A DNA stretch of 64,000 nucleotides, taken from Crocodylus rhombifer (lineage: Eukaryota > Chordata > Crocodylia > Crocodylidae). How positions within the stretch are numbered: the first letter of the stretch is position 1; every line of letters starts with the position of its first letter. Below the pieces are notes generated by a model. It did no database searches and was not told where the DNA came from. It worked only from the letters and a program-made list of their open reading frames with translations. Shown here piece by piece: positions 35,885 through 45,931 of this stretch. The stretch spans positions 146,501 to 210,500 of the forward strand of contig JAVSML010025530.1 of the NCBI GenBank assembly GCA_038503035.1, in the 5' to 3' direction. A program made the position numbers and the translations under genes.

Positions 35885-36127
35885 GGGCATGTCTATCCAT
35901 TCATTAATGCGCTGTAGTTACAGCGCGTTAAGTTTAGTGCTTGGTTAACCGAGTACTAAATCAATGCGCAGTAACTCCAGCTACTATGCAGCAGTGCTAG
36001 CGGACAGGTTTTTAGTGACGCTTACTGGGCAGTAGCCTACTACTACTGCACTGTAGTGTATTAGCACGGTTTTTGCCCGGCAGTGTTATTAGGCTACTGC
36101 ACAGTTAGCATCTTGTGTAGACACTCC
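35885..36127. mobile_element. Family B MITE, copy 3
   Basis: The left end is 'gggcatgtctat' and the right end in reverse is 'ggagtgtctacaca'. The interior is palindromic and rich in CAGTA/TACTG words ('gctgtagttacagcgcgtta', 'actgcactgtagtgta'). Confidence 0.75.
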
Positions 36128-36515
36128 TGGGTTCTCAAATGTCCCTTTGCTCTGCTACAGACTACATCACAACCCCAAAGGGCCAAATGTGTTACTGGGT
36201 ATGCATCAAGCATACCATAATGCAGATCAAATAGAGCTTGCGTTATCATGGAGACAAGGGTCCCAAAGTCAACCCTTGTGTAACTCAAGTCTCCGGGGAA
36301 GAATTTGGTTCCTTGACCTAACCTCTGACCTGACAGACATTAACGTTCAGCTCAACGCCACTGAGGTTCTTGTGGTTGCGGTCAATCACAATTATGCCTC
36401 AGGTATAAATAGTTCAGAAATGAGTGCCCCTGGGAGTAAGTAGTAAAGCAGTGTGAGTGGCACTGATTTACTATTCAGAAGAGAAGACATCTTCCCTGAC
36501 ATTGTTAATAAGTGA
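36128..36515. other. Noncoding stretch upstream of an RT-tail remnant
   Basis: A 98-codon plus-strand frame at 36147-36443 has no recognised domain. It might include decayed sequence of the same element as the following RTE-like tail, but I see no reverse-transcriptase motif in it. Confidence 0.4.
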
Positions 36516-36770
36516 AAACTGAGCTGGGCTGGCCACATTCTGAGACATCCTAGTTTGACCAATGCAGCACTTCAAGGAAAAGTAAACAGAAAGAGAACAA
36601 GAGGCCAACTAAGGAGTGTGTGGGTAGGCAACATTACTGAAAAGGCAGGAAAGACCATAACAGAGCTCCTTTACTTAGCCAAAGATTGTCAGCAATGGAA
36701 ACAGGCCATAAGTGAGCTGTCACAACAGTGCCCTCTGACCTTGGAGGTTATGGGAAACTGCCTGACTCCC
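36516..36770 (+). pseudogene. RTE-like retrotransposon ORF, C-terminal tail remnant
   Basis: A continuous frame encodes 'LSWAGHILRHPS', then 'GKVNRKRTRGQLRSVWVGNI', then 'ITELLYLAKDCQQWKQAI'. This is the arrangement at the extreme C terminus of RTE/BovB-type non-LTR reverse transcriptases: a GH..R motif, a basic 'GK...RRRGR.R.RW.D.I' block, and a closing 'L..LA.DR..WR..I' block. About 80 codons stay open, which is long for such an old-looking fragment. No RT core motif is visible upstream, so the piece is truncated or was carried here. A host gene is unlikely. The family is assigned from motif layout only. Confidence 0.65.
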
Positions 36771-38695
36771 TGAGGGCACTGCAGAACATGCACGTTACAA
36801 GAAGGGAGTAAGATGAAGTCACAAAGTTCGTATTTTTCTGATACCCCTGCATTTAAACCCTGATTCTCCACTGCCTTGAATCCTGTGTAGTCACTTGTAT
36901 TCGTGCAAAGCAAATTTAACATGAAAGTAAGCAAATAAAGTGTTCTAATGCGTTAGTGCTTGGCACTCACTTTGCACAAGTGTGCATGGCTACAGAAGGC
37001 AGAAAGCAATGGAGAATCAGGCTCTTAATCTAGCTCTTGTCAAACACAAAGATCCAGGGCCCACTGGATTTGGCTTATATACTGTGCAGCGTAACTGCTG
37101 CATGCCCTAGAGCAGGAAGACATGTTGCAGTTCCTCTTATCCCTAATTTCACTCTAAAGGGAGCAGCCTTTTCATTGGGAGGAGAGTGGGAAGGAGTCTG
37201 GCAAAAGCAGCAGATGTATTGGATCATGGCAAATTTTTCCAAAGAATGTCATTGTCTGCTAGTTAATAAGCAAAATTGGGAATGAACAGATGAAGCCCAT
37301 TTGCAATCTTGAGCATGCACAGAGCCCGAGTCTCAGTCAGAAACCAAGGCCAGTTCCTTGGTCTCTGGTGGGGCTCCAGTAGCCAAAACATGCTCTCTCT
37401 CTTTTTATTTTTTTTCTTTCAATTTATAGGCCTGTCACAAAGTTAAAATTGATTGAGAGGAGGTCTTGTTTTATGGATGATGGGAGGAAATCAAGTGATG
37501 TTAACAGCAATGCTGGGCACATTATCATCCACTGGTTCCATTTAACAACTTCTCACAACATATGCAGTTTACATTATGGTATCCTGCACATGTAGACTTT
37601 GGCTAGAACTATCCTCCAGAGTTCAGAATTTATGGTCGTGCAAATACTCCTAGAAGCGAGAAACAGGCATGCCAGAAAATGAAAAAGGAAAGCCTTCTTT
37701 GTTTCTGCTTCTAGGTCATTTTAACTCTGTTCTTGCTGGCTTGCAAAGGAACAAAGTGTATCCGTGTTTCCACCTTTTCCCTTCCACCCTGGTATTTAGG
37801 AATGGCAATTCCTGGAAAAATGTAGTCTATGCACAGATTAACTTGACCTCAGTGGGCAACTGGAGCTGGGCCTCTTGGAAAAAGGTGTGCTGCAGCAGGC
37901 CTCTCTCTGATCGTAACCGTGTCAAATCAGACTTCCTTCTTCTTTCATTTGTACCCTTTCCACATGGACACAGCTGTACTGACATTAGTGGAGTCACTCC
38001 TGATGTGCATCAGTGTATGTGAGAGGTGAATCAAGCTGGAAAACTAATATTTTAGGCCAGAGTCTGTTCTGGTACCCCTTTTGAAATCTGGAGCAAGTCA
38101 TCTGTTCCTGTCAGTACTGTTACTCCAGTTTTGTACTAATGTTAATGCAGTGAGAAACTGGGTCTCCATGTGCAGTGAATCATAAATAAAGACCTAGTTA
38201 AGACCTAGTAGTTCTGACCTCCAGCTTTGGTAATCTGATGGCTGCACTTCCATACAAGTATCATTTCTATTGTTTTTTCCCCCAGTCTGAATTAAAATAC
38301 CTGGAGAGACAGCAACAGGGACATCCTTTAATGGTGTATTGCAGAGCAAGGCAGAGAATAGTTGTTCTCGTCCTACAAAGTTTTGTGAGATCTCAAAACA
38401 CTTCCCATTCTGCATCGAGTTATATACCTGATACTCCAGAGAAACCCATCCCACTACAGCCATTAGCCAGGTGGCTAGGAAGTTGCATGGGATGTGGGAG
38501 ACACAATAGCATCACAGAACAGGGACTTGAACCTGGCTGTTCTTCCCCATCAGATATTAGGTCTCCTGAAGTTTCTCATGCTTTTATTTGGACCAGGACT
38601 TCCACCATGGACCCAAAAAGCCTCCTCTAACAGAAATTTGTTCAAACTGGTACATTCTCATGAAAGCCTTAGCCTACAAGCACCTAGTTAGCTAT
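36771..38695. other. Noncoding stretch, nothing recognised
   Basis: The largest frame (37669-38022, plus, 117 codons) has no domain. Composition is ordinary. Confidence 0.55.
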
Positions 38696-38699
38696 TAAT

Positions 38700-38800
38700 T
38701 TACACTAAGCCTATAAGCTGTCCAAGGCAGGGACTACCACTTTGCTGTACGGGTATACTGTGCCTTGCACAACAGCTCCTTGGGCAGGAGAGATCCTTCC
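38700..38800 (+). repeat. Old dispersed repeat of the 'caaggcagggact' type
   Basis: Words 'taagctgtccaaggcaggga' and 'actgtgccttgcacaaca' fit a widespread amniote repeat phrase ('gcagggact...tgt...gcc.agcacaa'). Related pieces occur near 43780 and 60940. Confidence 0.5.
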
Positions 38801-38989
38801 ATACCTAATCTAAAAGGGTACAACACTGTCTATTCCAGTGGATCTATGCCTGTTTACACCAACTCAGACCTGGCCCAATACATCTTAGCTTATTCGCTTT
38901 TCTTGGTAAAAACCATAATATGAGGAAAGAATTCAGAGTTTCAACAGATTATTATGCAACTGTCTATAACAAATTCAAGAGCAATTGTC

Positions 38990-39135
38990 ATTTAACCTGC
39001 ACTGCAGTTGAGAAAAAAGTGGTGATGGCTTTGTCTCATTAAGATATACTGTAGCAATTTAATTACAGTGTAATAATCTGGCCTATCACATGCCTATTAC
39101 CATTAATTAAAGAGTCAGCCATTACAATGCTTTGA
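38990..39135. other. AT-rich unique block, candidate conserved noncoding element
   Basis: Compact, repeat-free, with several homeodomain-type TAATTA or ATTAA words ('gcaatttaattacagtgt', 'attaccattaattaaagagt'). Only alignment to other amniotes can show whether it is conserved. Confidence 0.3.
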
Positions 39136-39159
39136 AGATGTCGCCTGCGTGTTTCTGTG

Positions 39160-39320
39160 CACAGGACTGGCATATACACAGAGACCTGGGTTCTGCTCTT
39201 ACTGTGAGATATGCCATATAACCGTAGCCAAGTCCCATGCAGTGATAGGACCCTAACTGCACCTAAGCTATCTAGGCAAAATCATAATATAAATCATAAT
39301 ATTTTTCCTTAGAAAGCAAA
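39160..39320 (+). repeat. Probable MIR-type SINE relic
   Basis: Contains 'gagacctgggttctgctctt' and 'accgtagccaagtccc', which fit the first half of MIR, but the terminal half is missing. Confidence 0.5.
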
Positions 39321-40141
39321 AGGCCTGAATTTTCAGAGGTGCTAAGCATCTGAAACTTCCACTGATTTCAGCTGATATCACACATACTCAGCACCTTTGG
39401 AAAGAAAACTTTAAGTCTTGCCCAGTTCTATAACAATAGATTTTCTGCGTTTCTCTGAAGAAATGATTAAACAAAAGGGGAAAAAATGAGCTTGCCTGTT
39501 GTATGCATGTGTGTGTATTTGGATTGTTTATGCAGTTATGCCATATGTGCACTCAAAAATGAGTAGAAATGCGTCACTCCTCTCTTTAATAACACTCATA
39601 CAGGGTAAATGATAGGCCTAGAAATTTAATAGGCTATATTGGATCTAAAAAATAAGCTGAACAGGGGCATCCAGATTTCGCTCAACTGACATGTTAGGGC
39701 TGCCTAAATCAAGCTGATCATACACTTTTCATCTTAATGTGAGTTGCAAGGCACAAAGAGTACAGGCTTCAGCATGCAGTCTTCTGTCTTGATCTGAGAG
39801 GCGTACAATGCAGGTCACAGTAACAAGATGCATGCTGGGATATGCAGTCTTCATTAGCCACACCTGTATGTTCATGTTTTTATAACTATAATTTGTTCAG
39901 CAGTCGAGTCTAGAGATGTATGAATGGGGCATCATGATCTTAAGCACTATATAAACATTTGGTAAAGGTAATAGCCTTGGCCTGAAGAACTTACATTTAA
40001 AATTGGCAAGAGCACCAAAGGTTGGAGTAGAAGCAGGAGTACAGAGAGGTGCACCCCCTACACGTTGCTACTGATATCATGTGTCTAGGGTCCATGGGAC
40101 TGGGGTTTGTGCTGTGGGAGATGGGAGGGAGGGAGCGGGGG
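39321..40141. other. Noncoding stretch, nothing recognised
   Basis: No gene-like frame; A/T-rich and featureless. Confidence 0.55.
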
Positions 40142-40274
40142 ATTCATCTATTAAATTCCTTTCTAATAAATAATAGAATAAATATTAGAAAATCACTAAC
40201 ACAAGCAATAAATGGGAAGCTACTGGCAAAATGACACTGAATTTGAGAGCAAAGTTTTCCCCTCCCAACTCACT
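40142..40274 (-). repeat. 133-bp repeat, left copy of an inverted pair
   Basis: The reverse complement matches 44471-44603 over 133 bases with 9 differences, no indels, and all nine differences transitions. The match ends sharply on both sides. It is AT-rich with no coding content. The repeat family is not recognised. Confidence 0.95.
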
Positions 40275-40468
40275 GGTGCCCCGCCCCCCAACCCCGAGAG
40301 TGCCAGCCGGGAAGTGGGGGCACCAGGAGAAGTGCCGCTGGCACTTCTGGGCATGCACCTGGCCTTTCTGGGCATGCCGCTGGCACTTCTCTGACTGGCT
40401 GCTGCGGGGGGGCATGTGCCCCCCCAACTCAGGAAGGACCAATCACCCATGCGTGGTATGCTAGCTAA
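40275..40468. other. GC-rich spacer of unknown origin
   Basis: GC-rich, with 'gccgctggcacttctgggca' and a related partial unit repeated about 45 bases later ('gccgctggcacttct'). It sits between the 133-bp repeat and a CR1 tail and looks like part of an unidentified inserted element. Confidence 0.4.
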
Positions 40469-40850
40469 TCATAGAATCATAGAATCATAGAAGTAGGGGG
40501 AGAAGGGACCTTATAGATCTTCAAGTCCGACTCCCTGCCAGGGCAGGAGAAAAAAAAACTGGGCTCAGATGATCCCAGCTAGGTAGGCATCAAGCCTCCT
40601 CTTAAAGCCCCCCGGGGTAGGAGCCAGCACCACTTCCCTTGGAAGTTGGTTCCAGCTCCTAGCCGCCCTGACTGTGAAGTAGGTCTTACAGATGTCTAAT
40701 CTAAACCTCCTCTCCAACAACTTGTGGCCATTATTCCTTGTTATGCCAGGGGGGCGCTGGGGGAAACAAGGTCTCTCCCAAACCCTTCTGGTCCCCCCTA
40801 GTGAGTTTATAGACTGTCACCAGGTCCCCCCTCAGCCTTCTCTTGTGAAT
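40469..40850 (-). mobile_element. CR1 3' region with intact tail repeats, reverse orientation
   Basis: Begins with three reversed tail units ('atagaatcatagaatcatag'), then 'gaagggaccttatagatct', 'ctccctgccagggcagga', 'gttggttccagctcctagcc' and 'aggtccccc'. About 380 bases of C-terminal coding plus 3' UTR remain. The preserved tail repeats make this one of the younger CR1 insertions here. Its truncated end abuts family A copy 2. Confidence 0.95.
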
Positions 40851-41479
40851 GCTGAGAGGTGTCTCTGTGTGTGTCTCTCTCCAATTTCACTGGGACAGAT
40901 AGACAGAACAGTGACTACTTAGAGCTGTTTGAAGCTAATTAACAGGTCGGCCAGTAAGCTGTTTAAGAAGAGTTTGAACTAATGGAGAGAGGCTATTGTT
41001 TTGCTGATGAGGTGATAATCACTGTTATCATCCCCCTGCTAGCTTGCTCACCTGTCAGTTTGCTCCAGACAGTATAAAAAACCAGGGAGAGGGAGATTGA
41101 AAAGCTCTGTATCATCAACAGATGCATGCACTGCACACCCCCCACCCCCACTTAGCCCAGGGCTGGGTGCTGGCAACACTCCTGCCCCTTAAGCATCCAG
41201 GGGGCAAAAGCCTGGGCTGGTGCAGGCAGACCTTCCTAATCAGAGGTCCTGCAGGGGACTGGCCACACCCCCCTCAGCTCAGCACTGTGTAAGGGAAACC
41301 AGGGGTGCGACAATGCCCTCTGGCTTCTAGCCTGAGTCACTGTAGGCATGTGCCTGAATTTCCTCAGCCCAGCTTAATGTCTGTCCAGTTACAAACCAGT
41401 TCAGCCTAGCCAGGTTAGACTAACCTGCAAAGATTGAATCAATTCAGGCTCAGGCATTTTGAATGTCTGTCCTTAGCCC
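40851..41479. mobile_element. Family A DNA element, copy 2 (right part)
   Basis: Matches the right half of the element at 7755-8859 in the same orientation, from 'gctgaga' through 'ccaatttcactgggacag', 'gctgtttaagaagagtttga', 'acagatgcatgcactgcaca', to the end 'gaatgtctgtccttagccc'. Just left of the neighbouring CR1, 'tatgctagctaat' resembles 'tatgctacctaat' of copy 1, which in copy 1 directly precedes 'gctgaga'. This suggests the CR1 inserted into this copy, but the remaining left half is not recognisable. Confidence 0.85.
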
Positions 41480-41865
41480 CAAAGACATTTACAGACATAA
41501 CATCATCGACCATGGTGCTAGCCTTGGGTTGTAATTTTTGTCATTGTGGAATTACAGGCTTAATAAAAGAAAGAAAAACTAACGAAAAAACTTTGTTCAA
41601 AGACCTCCATTTCACATTAGGGCACAAACAATATATCTACAACCATGCAGCAATCTGTCAGCTGTCAGCTGTCAACAAAAGCTTTTCAGGAAATTAATTT
41701 TCAAGTGCAATTTCAGTAGCCAGTTGATTTAAAGCTGAGGAACAATGGAAATGGAGCAAATGGGAAGTGGGCCTATACAATCCTTTATTGTGTGTTATTT
41801 ATGGTACATATCCAGTCTGCCGTAAGATAAAAAATATACCTAACAAATGAACTTTGTGAATCAGC
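41480..41865. other. Noncoding stretch, nothing recognised
   Basis: An 87-codon frame overlaps the end of the family A element and is not gene-like. Confidence 0.5.
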
Positions 41866-42101
41866 GGGCATGTCTATATGTGTCCCCAGCTGCACAGTTG
41901 TTATTGCACAGTCATTTAATACTTGCTAGAGTAAGTATTAAATGACTGTGCAGTAACAGCCATTACTGAGCAGTTCTGACATCGTTTCTGACCCTATTGC
42001 ACAGTAACAACGAGCTACTGTGCATCATGGTTTGTACTTACTAATGCTACTTTGCCATAGTGATGAGCTCTGGTGACGTAGCGTCTTGTGTAGATGTGCC
42101 C
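41866..42101. mobile_element. Family B MITE, copy 4
   Basis: The left end is 'gggcatgtctatatg'; the right end in reverse is 'gggcacatctacacaag'. The interior contains long palindromic words ('gtattaaatgactgtgca' and its partner 'tgcacagtcatttaatac'). Its right end was the insertion site of the next element. Confidence 0.85.
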
Positions 42102-42106
42102 AGTAG

Positions 42107-42795
42107 TAGGGCTGTGCGAAACAGCAGTTTCATTTTGACTTCCATTTCGCTGTTTTGAATGGACTGAGTTTCATTTCACTGTTTCGAAGCTCTGTTCCAT
42201 TTTGTTTACCTGTTTCGACACTGTTTTGACATGTTTCGATGTTTCACCCAAAGACTATAATGGGTAATCATGAAAATGCCTACAGCTTTGTCATTTCTTG
42301 CCTGATTCAGATGAAAATTGCAAGGATGCCTTCTGAGGGCATGAAGCCTGCCAAGTTTCAAGGAGATAGGTGCAGGGGTTACTGGGAAACTGCACCGCAA
42401 ACTGTTCCAAGCAAAACTAGTATCACTTGCTGGCAGCGGCAGCCTGCTGTCATCCTGCACACAGATCCAGGGGTCTGTACCCCGCAGAAGGGCTGTGGGT
42501 CTGTGTCAGACTCCTCCTGAGGGGTGCAGGCCCCAGATCTGCGTGCAGGATGACAGCAGGCTGCTGCTGCCAGCTGGGGCCAGTGCCAGCACCTGATCCT
42601 GCCCTGCTCAGCCCGCTCTGTGGCCAGCTTTGAAACTTGAAACTTTTCAAAACTTTCAAAACGTTTTGAGTGCCCTCGTTTTGTTTCGAAGCTGTTTCAA
42701 AGCCATTGATTTCGTTTCGATTTCGCTGTCACAAGCTCAAAACGTGTCGAAGCAGCTTCAGAACGAAACACCCGTGGAAATTTTGCAGGGCCCTA
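42107..42795. mobile_element. hAT-like non-autonomous element (family D, copy 1) with 8-bp duplication
   Basis: The left end is 'tagggctgtgcgaaa'; the right end in reverse is 'tagggccctgcaaaa'. Flanks are 'cccagtag' (42099-42106) and 'ctcagtag' (42796-42803), an 8-bp duplication with one mismatch, which is the hAT signature. Both outer parts are rich in 'tttcga'/'tcgaaa' words in opposite orientation. The middle carries a 150-base core shared with family D copy 2 and a further 37-nt palindrome. No intact transposase is visible. Confidence 0.82.
42431..42572. repeat. Internal inverted repeat within the hAT-like element
   Basis: Arms 42431-42467 and 42536-42572 pair nearly perfectly (core 'cctgctgtcatcctgc') around a 68-base loop. 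The second hAT-like copy near 46 kb lacks this hairpin, so it is either a later insertion or a subfamily trait. Confidence 0.85.
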
Positions 42796-42803
42796 CTCAG
42801 TAG

Positions 42804-43775
42804 GTATAATTTATTTTTCATGTGCTGGGCCAGATTCTCAACTGACTGGGCCTTCTATGTTGATGAGGAATCTGTCTGGATAAGTGAGTTAAGACAGAAA
42901 AAATGGGATGCTCTAAATTATGGAAGTCCTACTAAGACCACCATAAAAAGGGTCATCTCTTGCCAACAGTTACCCTGTTGCATTAGAAGTTTCCCCTGGA
43001 CTTTGAACACATCTCAGTACCATTGAAGTTGAAGGGTAAACTTTTAAAATCTGCTTTTGGCTGGTTCAGGGCCTCAGATACAAAGTAATTATAGTAACTG
43101 CAGGCTATCTGTTTCCAATACTGATTTTTAATGGCAAACACTGTAAACTAGTATGTATTTTTTATAGACTTCATAATATGCACACATTAATTACAGTATA
43201 GCTGGGCTATAATTACAGTTTAGTTACATGACAGTTCTATTTTTGTTCCATGTAATTATTGCTAATTCATATTACCAGAAGCTGTACTTACTGCCTAACT
43301 GCATGCAATGCATGAAGCTTATTTATGTTCCTTACAAAAGACACCATGTCTTACAGCTAGAAAAAAACCCAAAATCCCATTTTTGTAATAAATTGGCTTG
43401 CAGATCAAAAATTGACTGAATTTTCTTTTCCATTTATTTTGATAACTTTAGTGTCATTGGAAGTCCCATACATTAATTGCATGCTACAAATAGACTTTTA
43501 AAGCAAATATAAAAATGATGACCCATATGTAATGACTCCTTTTTTTTTTGCTAAATTCCATGTTTTGGGGGAAGTAAATGTTTCTCTAATGAGTTCAATG
43601 AAAAATTCGACAAAAATATTGGGAAAAAATGCAGTTTTTGTGAAACCTGAAATATTTTTGACTGCAAACATTTACTTTATTTGGTAAGATGGTTATTTTT
43701 AGGGAAAAGGCTTTTTTTTTTTTTTTTGGATAAAAACCACTTTTACAAAAATTCAGCAGGAAGCTCTATTTTCTG
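42804..43775. other. AT-rich noncoding stretch
   Basis: No gene. Segment 43090-43260 is AT-rich, repeat-free and carries 'cattaattacag' and 'ctataattacag', a possible regulatory element that only alignment can test. A T16 run lies near 43712-43727. Confidence 0.5.
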
Positions 43776-43779
43776 CGTG

Positions 43780-43860
43780 TTTGTCCAGTGCTTGGCACAA
43801 TGGTACCCTCATGCTGTCTGGGGAGTTGGGCTGACGGCAATACAAATATAAATGAATGTA
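43780..43860 (+). repeat. Old dispersed repeat, tail of the 'cttggcacaatg' type
   Basis: Contains 'tccagtgcttggcacaatgg' and 'gcaatacaaatataaatga', matching the 3' part of an amniote repeat also seen at 38.7 and 60.9 kb. Confidence 0.6.
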
Positions 43861-44470
43861 CTAATGATAACTGAGCAAACTGTCCAGCCAATCATTTAAA
43901 CTTGCCATCTAAGCTACATTTCCTGGAACCTGTCAATTGAATTGTTTCTCTTTCAAAAGTCTAGTCTTCAGGGTGACACTTAGGCAAGTTAAGATGAATG
44001 AACTAAAGGTATGAAGAGAATGAGCATATGTTAAAGTTCCAGACAGGGATGACGCTACAGCATACTAAGGGCACTTTGCTTCTGAAAGACAGCATCTGCA
44101 TGAGAATTAACCTACGCACACTGACTTTACTCTTTTCGTTCACTCGTTTTACCTCCTCGTGTAGATGCGTGTACAACCTCAGTTCAGTGAGAACATATCA
44201 TCTGAATGCAGCCTTTGAGACCACCTAAGAGGCCCAGAACGACACCATCTTTAGTTGTGCGTCTCAGCTGTGGTGCATTAACCATGTAAAACTCAAGTGT
44301 TTAGTTTCCTCAGTCTGACAGAACCGGAGAGCCTGATTTTGATCCCGTTTATGTCTGTAAGACTATTGACTTCAATGGAGTTTGTGTTGAAAGAGGTCAG
44401 AATGAATTCTGCTGGGTGACCTCCACATGCTGCAAAGTGCATCTATTCAGTCCTATCCTTTTCTGATAGG
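43861..44470. other. Noncoding stretch, nothing recognised
   Basis: Near 44365 the phrase 'attgacttcaatggagtttg' belongs to a degenerate dispersed family that recurs in this window. No gene-like frame. Confidence 0.5.
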
Positions 44471-44603
44471 AGTGAGTTGGGAGAGGAAAGCTTTGCTCTC
44501 AAATCTAGTGTCATTTTGCCAGTAGCCTCCCATTTATTGCTTGTGTTAATGACTTTCTAATATTTATTCTATTATTTACTAGAAAAGAATTTAATAGATG
44601 AAT
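44471..44603 (+). repeat. 133-bp repeat, right copy of an inverted pair
   Basis: Partner of 40142-40274 in reverse orientation (124 of 133 identical, no gaps). The intervening 4.2 kb holds CR1, family A, family B and hAT-like elements, so the copies need not be one structure. Confidence 0.95.
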
Positions 44604-45439
44604 TGTACAAGCAAGACAGCAACCAAAAAAACCTGACAAATGATTTAAATCAAATGTCTCCGACAGGAGAACTTGGCCTTTGAAGATACACCATCCCTAA
44701 TACAGCCAGAGAAGAAACACAAGCTTGGCATAATTTATGGGGATAATAATGGCCAATGAAGGCAACAAAAGACAATTTGAAATAATTGCTGGAGTTGCTG
44801 TTACTTGATACCAGCAAACAAAGGAAGGTGTCCACTGTCAGCAGTGAGCGACACTAGCATTGTCTCGCTCCGATCGATACTGCCCTGCAAGCATCCCGTT
44901 CTTTCCAGCTGTCCCTCCAGGTGTATCAGTGCAGGGCTGGTGAGGCAGACAGCCAAGAAGAGATGGGGAGAAGAGTTAGTTACTTAGGACTTGAATATAT
45001 CTGTAAGCAGGTGTTAAGTGAATCCCTCCAAAAGGACAAGATTCATTCCTTTGCTGGCTTTGGGATGAATTAGCATGAATTCATAATCCATAAATCCTGA
45101 TGGCAGAAAAACCGCATTCCTCCTGTTGTTATTTATTTTGAGATTCTCGCTGGGGCAATAGCTTTACGTTTGACATTTATATAGGTCACAGTGAGCTAAT
45201 AGCCATCTGCCATCTGGGGACTTTTATAATGAACATTGCAAAAGACTATGAAACAATCTCTGGCATTTCCGATTTGAACATAAGCTGAAATAGGGTTGAT
45301 CTTTACAATATGCTCCGCTGTCGCTCTTCAGGTTTGCATTAGTCATTTGCCTGGCCTTGCTACACAAACACAAGCTTGCACATATGGGAAGTGGTGGGCT
45401 TTAGCATTTAGTAATATTTTTTAATCACCACTTGGATGA
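44604..45439. other. Noncoding stretch, partly AT-rich and repeat-free
   Basis: No gene or named repeat. Bases 45110-45300 look like unusually complex, repeat-free AT-rich sequence and are a weak candidate for conserved noncoding DNA. Confidence 0.45.
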
Positions 45440-45650
45440 AATAGCAACACCTTACCATCTCATGTAGTACCTTTCACCTGATGGGTCTCAAATATTTCAC
45501 AAATATTAATGAATCCTCACAACATCCTTAGCTTGGAGGTATTATTAAAACTAACATTAGCAATGGGTAAAATGAATTATGCGGAGGTAAAACTGTGTTT
45601 CCAAGGTCACACTGCAAGTGTGGAATGGGGTCAGGGCAGATCCCAAATAT
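45440..45650 (-). repeat. MIR-type SINE relic, long
   Basis: The plus strand shows 'aatgaatcctcacaacatcc', 'agcaatgggtaaaatgaatt' and 'ttccaaggtcacactgcaag' in order, the complement of the MIR 3'-to-centre blocks. Confidence 0.8.
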
Positions 45651-45931
45651 CAGAGGTGAGTACCCTATTGATGGACGCAACATAAAAACAGACAGAGATT
45701 AAGAGGCCTGTGTGGAAGATGCAATACACAGACACATTGAGCTAAGGTAGAAGAGGTGTCACTGCTTCACAACATACAGTTTAAACAAATGTAGAGCCAA
45801 ACCAGTCTTTTATAAAGCCCCTTCAACATAATCACCTGTCTACAGTTTTCAGAAAGTCTGCATGCATTTACAACTCACAAAGAAGATGAACCATCTTTGG
45901 CAGGACCAATGTAGGGGTGCAGGGTAGTTAG

